A stretch of 61,727 bases of DNA from a virus, in IMG/VR virus record IMGVR_UViG_3300020061_000007, positions 1-61,727 of that record. One strand, 5' to 3'. The notes below the pieces were generated by a model, which was given only the letters and a program-made list of their open reading frames with translations, did no database searches and was not told the DNA's origin. Made by a program: the position numbers and the translations under genes. Shown here piece by piece: positions 57,013 to 61,727 of this stretch; position 1 is the stretch's first letter, and each line of letters starts with the position of its first letter.

Positions 57013-57398
57013 GTCTTCCACGGCGCCTTGATGTAATCGCGGTGGCACGGGCCGCTCCTGCGCCAGGTGCGCCGCTCGGTGGGGGACCACTGCGGCCCTT
57101 GGATTAAGCCCTGGAGCTCGGAAAATGCTGGCTCGTGGCGGTGATCGTCGTCGACATCACCAATCGTCGGCATGAGCATGAACAGGGCGACCGCCGCCGT
57201 CGAGGCGAAGGCCGATATTTTGAACGTCGGCGAGTGGCGCTTTTTGAGGATCGGCTCGGGGAGCTCATCCTCGTCGGGTGTTATCAGGTGGATATTTTGC
57301 CGTCGGCTAGCGCCCTCCAGCAGCCTTTTTACGGTTTTCTTTTGGTCGAGGCTGAGTCTTTTTAGAAGGATCTTTAAAGTCGTCAGGTCGTGTAACAT
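57009..57398 (-). CDS. Membrane protein between repressor and integrase
   Basis: A 129-residue protein: a helical basic N-terminus (TTLKILLKRLSLDQKKTVKRLLEG), one transmembrane segment (FKISAFASTAAVALFMLMPTIG) and a Trp/Arg-rich end. The open frame extends to 57515, but ATG 57398 lies within the repressor's 3' end (92-nt overlap) and is more likely. No family recognised. Confidence 0.5.
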   Translation of the reverse strand: MLHDLTTLKILLKRLSLDQKKTVKRLLEGASRRQNIHLITPDEDELPEPILKKRHSPTFKISAFASTAAVALFMLMPTIGDVDDDHRHEPAFSELQGLIQGPQWSPTERRTWRRSGPCHRDYIKAPWKT

Positions 57399-57735
57399 CG
57401 GGAAATAGCTCCAAGAACAGATTGATATAGTGCTCCTGCACATCATCGGGCAAGGCGTCGAAAAGTTTTTGGATGTTGCGCGAGAGCTCATCGCTAATTT
57501 CGTCCAACCGCACATGCCCGCGGCCGAACAGAAGCCAGGTGGGGGACACGTTCAAAGCGTGGCAAAGCTTCACTGTGCTTTCGACCGATAAGCCCTGCCT
57601 TCCGTCCTCCATCGCACGCCATTTGAGTCCCAAAAGATCGTGATTGGCTAAAAATTTTTCAACTTGTTGTCCTCCTCTAAGTTCCTTAAATCTGGGAGCA
57701 ATTTCCGCCCAGATTGCTTTATCGAAGTGCGCCAT
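57307..57735 (-). CDS. CI-like phage repressor
   Basis: A 142-residue protein with an N-terminal XRE-type helix-turn-helix (RAMEDGRQGLSVESTVKLCHALNVSPTWLLFGRG). The C-terminal half has short helices (LFDALPDDVQEHYINLFLELF) and a basic tail. No S24 peptidase domain is present, so induction by RecA self-cleavage is not expected. Divergent from the Cro-like gene across an operator-rich gap, which defines the immunity region. AAGGGG precedes the start. Confidence 0.78.
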   Translation of the reverse strand: MAHFDKAIWAEIAPRFKELRGGQQVEKFLANHDLLGLKWRAMEDGRQGLSVESTVKLCHALNVSPTWLLFGRGHVRLDEISDELSRNIQKLFDALPDDVQEHYINLFLELFPDVTRPDDFKDPSKKTQPRPKENRKKAAGGR

Positions 57736-57758
57736 TCAGAACCCCTTCTTTTTTTCTC

Positions 57759-57787
57759 TTGACTTCGTACTACGTAGTAAGTATGTT
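57759..57787 (+). promoter_or_regulatory. Rightward early promoter with embedded operator
   Basis: TTGACT (57759-57764), a 17-bp spacer, TATGTT (57782-57787). The spacer holds the perfect palindrome TACTACGTAGTA (57768-57779), an obvious repressor site. It reads toward the Cro-like gene. Confidence 0.65.
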
Positions 57788-57820
57788 GCGTACATAGTAA
57801 ACAGCTAACTACCTAACTAC
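57768..57820. promoter_or_regulatory. Repressor/Cro operator cluster
   Basis: Palindrome TACTACGTAGTA (57768-57779). TACGTAGTAA (57771-57780) is repeated as TACATAGTAA (57791-57800), exactly 20 bp or two helical turns apart. Then CTAACTAC occurs twice in tandem (57805-57812, 57813-57820). Confidence 0.65.
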
Positions 57821-57835
57821 CGAGGAGACTAGAGC

Positions 57836-58042
57836 ATGACCGGGAGAGAAATCAAGCGAAAACTGACGGAAAAAAACATCAGGCAAGTGGACCTCGCCAA
57901 GAAGTGGCGGCTGAAACGGGCTGTGGTTTCCCAGTTTATCAACGGCGATTTCACGAGCCGACGACTCGACCAGCGCCTCGCCAAAGAGTTGGGCCTCACG
58001 GTTAAACAACTGCGCGGCGAGCAGGAGGTTTCCAATGGATAA
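57836..58042 (+). CDS. Cro-like HTH regulator
   Basis: A 68-residue XRE-type protein: KIRQVDLAKKWRLKRAVVSQFINGD-like helix-turn-helix (residues 15-40), then RLAKELGLTVKQLRGE. It is divergent from the repressor and first in the rightward early operon, the Cro position. GAGGAG lies 8 nt before the ATG. Overlaps the excisionase-like gene by 8 nt. Confidence 0.75.
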   Translation: MTGREIKRKLTEKNIRQVDLAKKWRLKRAVVSQFINGDFTSRRLDQRLAKELGLTVKQLRGEQEVSNG

Positions 58043-58250
58043 TCTCCCTGACGCCATGACGATCAACGAGGCGGCCGCGTTCTTAAAGATCCACCCGCGC
58101 ACGGTGGCCCGGCTGGTGCGGGATCGCCAGTTGCGGTTTTCCAAGATCGGCGGCTCATTGCGGTTCTCGCGGCGGTATCTCACAGAAATTTTGGATTCCG
58201 GCATCGATACAAACCACAAGCCTCGCGCTGTGAGAAAGTTTGTCGGCTAA
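58035..58250 (+). CDS. Excisionase-like HTH_17 protein
   Basis: A 71-residue protein with the excisionase/MerR-type winged-helix pattern MTINEAAAFLKIHPRTVARLVRDRQLRFSKIGGSLRFSRRYLTEIL. Such proteins bend DNA at attachment sites and steer integrase toward excision. Its position with Cro rather than next to integrase is common in temperate phages; it may alternatively be a second early regulator. Confidence 0.75.
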   Translation: MDNLPDAMTINEAAAFLKIHPRTVARLVRDRQLRFSKIGGSLRFSRRYLTEILDSGIDTNHKPRAVRKFVG

Positions 58251-58261
58251 AGGAGGGAGCC

Positions 58262-58462
58262 ATGCCGCTACCGAAGTACATGCAATACACAGCCGCCCTA
58301 AGACCCCTTTCTGCATACGTTGCGCTACTCCGTGAAGCCATCGCTCATAACGACGACAACGCGATCCACGATCTGCTTACTTACTACTCCGTCTGTGACC
58401 ACGCAGCCTATCGGATTCAACATGCCAACGAGATCAACACCTGGAGGAATCATCATGGCTAG
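58262..58462 (+). CDS. 66-residue helical protein
   Basis: Helical small protein (LRPLSAYVALLREAIAHNDDNAI, then DHAAYRIQHANEINTWRNHH). GGAGGGAG precedes ATG 58262. No family recognised. Confidence 0.5.
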   Translation: MPLPKYMQYTAALRPLSAYVALLREAIAHNDDNAIHDLLTYYSVCDHAAYRIQHANEINTWRNHHG

Positions 58463-58844
58463 AGTAACCGTGCCAATAGATAAGAGTAAGTGCCTGGACC
58501 AAACTATTTCGTCACGCACCCCTACTACAATCGGACACGCCCCCCGTGTCGAATACGACGGCTTTTGGGATGTCACGATGAAGGCAACGGGGTTTACCAA
58601 TAAGGAAGCTGCCTACGATCTGCACGTCTCGGAAAGCCTCTATAAAATGTGGCGCAGCGGGGAGCGATTCGACCCGTTCTTTAGATCGCGGCTCGCCGTT
58701 GAAATGCTTCGGTGTCGCGGGCGCGCGGACTTAATTCCGTCCGTGTTGATCTATATCGCCGGCGGGTACGACGGCCTGGTACTTACTCGCGAACAATTCG
58801 AGGCGCTCAAAATTCTGCTCGGGGCGGTGAAGGTGAACCCATGA
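58455..58844 (+). CDS. Putative phage regulatory protein with HTH
   Basis: A 129-residue protein with a helical block (GFTNKEAAYDLHVSESLYKMWRSGERFDPFFRSRLAVEMLRC) that looks like a helix-turn-helix of phage CII/CP76-type or transcription regulators, then an amphipathic end (LTREQFEALKILLGAV). The ATG at 58455 overlaps the prior stop by 8 nt; the frame open to 58320 shadows the previous gene. Role inferred. Confidence 0.5.
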   Translation: MARVTVPIDKSKCLDQTISSRTPTTIGHAPRVEYDGFWDVTMKATGFTNKEAAYDLHVSESLYKMWRSGERFDPFFRSRLAVEMLRCRGRADLIPSVLIYIAGGYDGLVLTREQFEALKILLGAVKVNP

Positions 58845-59005
58845 GTCGCAAAGCAACGATCCTATTTTTCTGGTGGTTCATGGTCGCATCCGGCGACGGC
58901 GTGAAGGCGGTGGGTCCGTTCAAGGAGCAGATCGATTGCGACTACGCTCGGCTGTCCACGCTCAAAGGTACGGCGACTTCTACTTGCTGGAACGACGGAA
59001 AGTAA
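58841..59005 (+). CDS. Small secreted protein
   Basis: A 54-residue protein with a short signal-like start (RKATILFFWWFMVASGDGV) and a mature part with two cysteines (DCDYARLSTLKGTATSTCW). The ATG overlaps the previous stop by 4 nt. No family recognised. Confidence 0.5.
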   Translation: MSRKATILFFWWFMVASGDGVKAVGPFKEQIDCDYARLSTLKGTATSTCWNDGK

Positions 59006-59006
59006 C

Positions 59007-59207
59007 ATGACTCCCCCCTGCAAGTTTCATGAATACTTGAACGGCTCGCTGAAGTGCTTTTTTTGCGGATCGCTGAAGCCGATGTTGCCGGGGTGTTGGC
59101 CCGAAAATACCTGGCTTCGTAACAGGATGCGCTACTTACGAGAACAGGAACTCAAGACGGTAATGGCGCAGGTACAGGAAGCGAAAGCGAGGAATGCAAT
59201 CCAATGA
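59007..59207 (+). CDS. Zinc-knuckle small protein
   Basis: A 66-residue protein with CKFHEYLNGSLKCFFCG, a C/H-x-C-x2-C cluster, followed by a basic helix (RNRMRYLREQELKTVMAQV). Probably binds zinc; role unknown. Overlaps the next gene by 4 nt. Confidence 0.5.
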   Translation: MTPPCKFHEYLNGSLKCFFCGSLKPMLPGCWPENTWLRNRMRYLREQELKTVMAQVQEAKARNAIQ

Positions 59208-59380
59208 CCACCGACGAAGACGGCATTACAAAATATTACGACGACAAGCGCCGAGAGGCCAAGGCGTTGATGGTCGAGCTGGAGCTGCACAAGCAGACCT
59301 GCCACGCGGAATACTGGAACTGCCGGACGTGCAGGATACTAGGGAAGCGCTTAGAGATGGCGAGGTACGTAGGCGATTGA
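59204..59380 (+). CDS. Small CxxC protein
   Basis: A 58-residue protein with an acidic-basic helix (DDKRREAKALMVELELHKQ) and CHAEYWNCRTC, three cysteines that may bind zinc. No family recognised. Confidence 0.45.
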   Translation: MTTDEDGITKYYDDKRREAKALMVELELHKQTCHAEYWNCRTCRILGKRLEMARYVGD

Positions 59381-59382
59381 CC

Positions 59383-59529
59383 ATGAAAGTACTCCGCGAC
59401 TACCGCCCGACGCCGGACCAATGGCAATGGATCGAGATCTTCGCCGCGGCCGTGGGCTTCCTCCTGTACATGCTCGTACAGAATCTGCGGGGGGATTTTT
59501 ACCTGCGCTGGCTGGAGCTGCTGAAGTAA
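59383..59529 (+). CDS. 48-residue membrane protein
   Basis: One transmembrane helix (WIEIFAAAVGFLLYMLVQNL) between polar ends. The stop TAA overlaps the next ATG by one base. Function unknown. Confidence 0.5.
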   Translation: MKVLRDYRPTPDQWQWIEIFAAAVGFLLYMLVQNLRGDFYLRWLELLK

Positions 59530-59951
59530 TGAAAAAAACTCATTGCCAGCGCGGCCATAAGTTTAGTGGCGATAATATTTCCTTGATCCACAAAAAAAAT
59601 GGGGAAGTTATTCGTGCGTGTCGGACTTGCGCAAGGGCCAGAGGCCGCAAGTATTATAAAGCCCATTCCAAAAGACTGATGTTGAATCAGAAGTCTCGGA
59701 TGCTTCTAAATTTGAAACAGCGCCGCGCGATACGTCGCCGTTATAGGGCGCGTTACCCAGAAAAGGCCTATGCCTACGGCGCTGTGTCGAACGCCGTTAA
59801 GAGGGGGAAGCTTATTCGCAAACCGTGCGAAGTATGCGGCGATCCGAAGGTCCACGGCCATCACCACAAAGGGTACGACAAGCCTCTTGATGTGAAATGG
59901 CTCTGTGTAAAACACCACCAAGCTATTCATAAAGAGGGGCACCCTCGATGA
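59529..59951 (+). CDS. HNH-type zinc protein, paralogue of gene at 686
   Basis: A 140-residue basic protein. N-terminal zinc knuckle (HCQRGHKFSGDN, CRTCARARGRK), then an Arg-rich helix, and the C-terminal core CEVCGDPKVHGHHHKGYDKPLDVKWLCVKHHQAIH. That core matches the proteins at 686 and 13244. It is in the plus-strand early operon, as is the 686 copy, while the 13244 copy is inverted and looks mobile. Confidence 0.75.
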   Translation: MKKTHCQRGHKFSGDNISLIHKKNGEVIRACRTCARARGRKYYKAHSKRLMLNQKSRMLLNLKQRRAIRRRYRARYPEKAYAYGAVSNAVKRGKLIRKPCEVCGDPKVHGHHHKGYDKPLDVKWLCVKHHQAIHKEGHPR

Positions 59952-60115
59952 GCGCTAAATCAACTGAAATTACCGATGAGCAATTGGCGAAGGCAGAGCA
60001 GGAACTCAAGATAGAACGAAAGATTCTGGTGATACTGCGCAAGGTGGCCGACCCGGTAAAGCGCGCGAGAATCATGCGTGCAGTGGCGGCGTTTTATGGT
60101 CTCGATGAACACTAG
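59948..60115 (+). CDS. 55-residue helical protein
   Basis: An all-helical protein (TEITDEQLAKAEQELKIERKI, then ARIMRAVAAFYGLDEH). It resembles the small helical proteins common in phage early operons; no function known. Starts by ATGA overlap. Confidence 0.5.
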   Translation: MSAKSTEITDEQLAKAEQELKIERKILVILRKVADPVKRARIMRAVAAFYGLDEH

Positions 60116-60137
60116 ACTCAGCAACCAAGAGGAACCC

Positions 60138-60521
60138 ATGAATCAAACAATCATCGATCAACTCCGCGCCCTAGCAAACTTTTTGGAAGCTAACCCCGAT
60201 TTACCTACGCCGAGCTTGCCGGATTTAATAGTCGCGTCCAAAGAACACATGATCGAAGCAGTCCGACTAACCGGCGCGAAAAAACGTTACGACGAAACCT
60301 ATTTCTATGTGGATGTCCCGGTTGGCGATTTCACGCTGCAGTTTTTCTGTAGCCGCGAAACCGTCTGTACTCCCACAAAAACCGTTGAGGAAGTAATCCC
60401 TGCCCAACCCGAGTTCATCAGGCGCAAGGTGGTCGAATGGGAGTGTCATCCGTTGCTCAAGCCGGAAGATTTCGTTGAAACCATCGTCCCCGTGTTCGGC
60501 GAGGAGGGCGCCCATGGGTAG
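60138..60521 (+). CDS. Hypothetical early protein
   Basis: A 127-residue protein: helical N-terminus (TIIDQLRALANFLEANPDLP), a mixed middle (YFYVDVPVGDFTLQFFCSRETVC) and ECHPLLKPEDF near the end. AGAGGAAC precedes ATG 60138; the frame from 60078 has no ribosome binding site. This general form recurs in actinophage and proteobacterial phage early genes of unknown role. Confidence 0.5.
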   Translation: MNQTIIDQLRALANFLEANPDLPTPSLPDLIVASKEHMIEAVRLTGAKKRYDETYFYVDVPVGDFTLQFFCSRETVCTPTKTVEEVIPAQPEFIRRKVVEWECHPLLKPEDFVETIVPVFGEEGAHG

Positions 60522-60690
60522 GTGGTACGAGGACAAAGAAGAACGCTTCGAGCGGATCACCTCGGACAACGAGGAGGCGGCGAGGGATGAGTATTACGAG
60601 AAGCTTGAGGCCGAGCACGAGCGCGGCGAGCATGACGATAGGCGGGTAAAGGATTGCGATCTTTGCGAGGTCCAGGTCGATGACGCCTGA
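60514..60690 (+). CDS. 58-residue charged protein
   Basis: Very charged helix (YEDKEERFERITSDNEEAARDEYYEKLEAEHERG) ending in CDLC. Starts at ATG 60514 with 8-nt overlap. No family recognised. Confidence 0.5.
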   Translation: MGRWYEDKEERFERITSDNEEAARDEYYEKLEAEHERGEHDDRRVKDCDLCEVQVDDA

Positions 60691-61021
60691 ATTCAAAACC
60701 CATACAGTCGCGCCCGACGCCGCATGTCCGCATTGCCACCACACGCTCGATGCAGCCACGGGTGTCGAATCGGAATCGGCGCCATCCGAGGGCGATATCT
60801 CCATCTGTTGGTACTGCGGGAACTGGCTGGTCTTTGACCGGGTGTTGAAACCGCTCGCCAGGACTCAAGACGGCGTGGTTTTCGATCCTCAGTTAACAGT
60901 CCGTCCGATCACCGAGGAAGAGATCGCCGCCTTGCCGCAAGAGACGTTTCTTATGCTGTCGCGCGTCAGTCGCTCGTTTGCGCAGTTCAAAAAGGAAACC
61001 AAAGAAACCGGGGAAGCCTGA
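60680..61021 (+). CDS. Zinc-ribbon phage early protein
   Basis: A 113-residue protein with CPHCHHTLD (from about residue 16) and CWYCGNWLVFD (about 43-53), a ribbon motif, then a helical end with TEEEIAALPQ. This family is familiar from phages as a protein of unknown function next to AAA ATPase genes, as here. Confidence 0.65.
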   Translation: MTPEFKTHTVAPDAACPHCHHTLDAATGVESESAPSEGDISICWYCGNWLVFDRVLKPLARTQDGVVFDPQLTVRPITEEEIAALPQETFLMLSRVSRSFAQFKKETKETGEA

Positions 61022-61063
61022 GTCAAACCAACCAGCCAAGCCAACAAGGATAGGAGCGTAAAT

Positions 61064-61727
61064 ATGTCTCTCTTGAAACCAGCCGAAAACCAATCGGCAT
61101 ATTTGAAAGCTGGCGTACTAGGTTTCGCCGGCAGTGGAAAAACTTTTACCGCGAGCTTACTCGCGCAGGGACTTGCTGTGATTGAAGAAAAGGCCGGAAG
61201 ACCCAAACGGCCGGTTGCGTTCTTCGATACGGAAACTGGCAGCGATTACGTGATCGGATCATTCAGGGAGGCGGGACTTGAGATGGTAGTCGCCAAGACT
61301 CGCGCCTTTGCAGACCTAATAACGGTCGTTAATGAAGCGGAGAAGGACTGCTCTGTATTGATCATCGATTCGATCTCGCACGTATGGGCCGAACTGGTGG
61401 AATCCTACATGCGGAAGAAGAACAAGGACCGGTTGGCAGTGTGGGATTGGAACCCGATCAAGACGGAGTGGCGCCAGTTTACCGACGCTTACCTGTGCTC
61501 GAAAATTCATATCATTCTTTGCGGCCGGGCTGCGAACACCTACGACGAGTGGATGAACGAGCGCGGCGAGAAAGAAATCATCAAGACGGGCAGCAAGATG
61601 AGAGTTGAATCTGATTTCGGGTATGAGCCGTCGCTGCTTTTCGAGATGGAGCGAGTACAGCCGGAAAAAGATCCTAAGAAAAAACGCGGTTCGTTGTGGA
61701 TGCACCGGGCAACGATACAGAAAGACC
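61064..61727 (+). CDS. RecA-like AAA ATPase (Sak4-like), N-terminal part
   Basis: Starts at ATG 61064 and runs off the window; it continues in frame at position 1 (405 residues in total). Walker A is GFAGSGKT (20-27), Walker B is CSVLIIDS with Asp102, and the sensor-like segment CGRA follows the KIHIILCG strand. This is the P-loop core of the AAA_24/Sak4-type phage recombinase group. The window edge, not a mutation, cuts the gene. Confidence 0.85.
   Translation, partial: MSLLKPAENQSAYLKAGVLGFAGSGKTFTASLLAQGLAVIEEKAGRPKRPVAFFDTETGSDYVIGSFREAGLEMVVAKTRAFADLITVVNEAEKDCSVLIIDSISHVWAELVESYMRKKNKDRLAVWDWNPIKTEWRQFTDAYLCSKIHIILCGRAANTYDEWMNERGEKEIIKTGSKMRVESDFGYEPSLLFEMERVQPEKDPKKKRGSLWMHRATIQKD
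61593..61727. repeat. Right copy of terminal direct repeat
   Basis: Same 135 bases as 1-135 apart from A at 61719 (T at 127). Joining the two makes one complete ATPase gene. Confidence 0.9.

Overview
The window is a 61.7 kb phage genome that is almost certainly circular or terminally redundant. The first 135 bases recur at the very end with one mismatch, and the gene interrupted at the right edge (a RecA-like AAA ATPase starting at 61064) continues in frame at the left edge (to 689). Dense overlapping genes, a large terminase, portal, N4-gp56-type capsid protein, tailspike and a giant polyvalent virion protein with no tape measure or sheath point to a podovirus-like tailed phage. A tyrosine integrase next to a CI-like repressor, a divergent Cro-like gene and an excisionase point to a temperate life style. 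The host cannot be named. Lipoproteins, signal peptides and above all an exosortase with a PEP-CTERM protein indicate a Gram-negative, polysaccharide-making host of the kind that carries exosortase systems.

Layout. 57.8-61.7 kb and then 0-8.4 kb (plus strand): early genes. These include Cro, excisionase, many very small proteins (several zinc-ribbon or HNH types), the Sak4-like ATPase, a DUF2303-like protein, an Rnl2-type RNA ligase, a replisome organizer plus a helicase-loader-like protein, a DNA methyltransferase carrying an inserted LAGLIDADG domain, and a DUF1064 nuclease. No polymerase or replicative helicase is seen, so the phage probably recruits the host replisome. 8.4-12.7 kb: tiny membrane and coiled-coil genes that reuse one initiation motif, interrupted by a minus-strand HNH gene lying between 69-bp direct repeats. 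12.7-31.2 kb: a terminase-small-subunit-like gene, tRNA-Thr(CGT), a second minus-strand HNH gene, large terminase, accessory genes, portal, scaffold, capsid, connectors, propeller-type tail protein and a beta-helix tailspike. 31.2-37.8 kb: a 2210-residue polyvalent protein with methyltransferase and ADP-ribosyltransferase-like domains. 38.2-51.0 kb: five consecutive adhesin- or fibre-like proteins, each with an apparent Sec signal peptide. 51.0-53.5 kb: holin/spanin-like membrane proteins, with no recognisable endolysin.

The minus-strand block 53.5-57.7 kb holds the lysogeny genes (repressor, a membrane protein, integrase, candidate attP). Beyond attP lies a cassette in the order PEP-CTERM protein, exosortase, lipoprotein, Cys-rich protein, HNH protein. 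The exosortase keeps the Cys/Arg/His catalytic triad, and its putative substrate overlaps it by 4 nt. This looks like a lysogenic-conversion module that sorts its own surface protein, and it is the most notable content of the window.

Other recurring themes are short 7-8 bp tandem repeats, two sets of which form signal-peptide coding sequence, and at least five HNH or LAGLIDADG-type genes or domains. No stretch over 300 bases lacks a gene. The largest gaps (10953-11123, 21547-21751, 55618-55850) are described as features.
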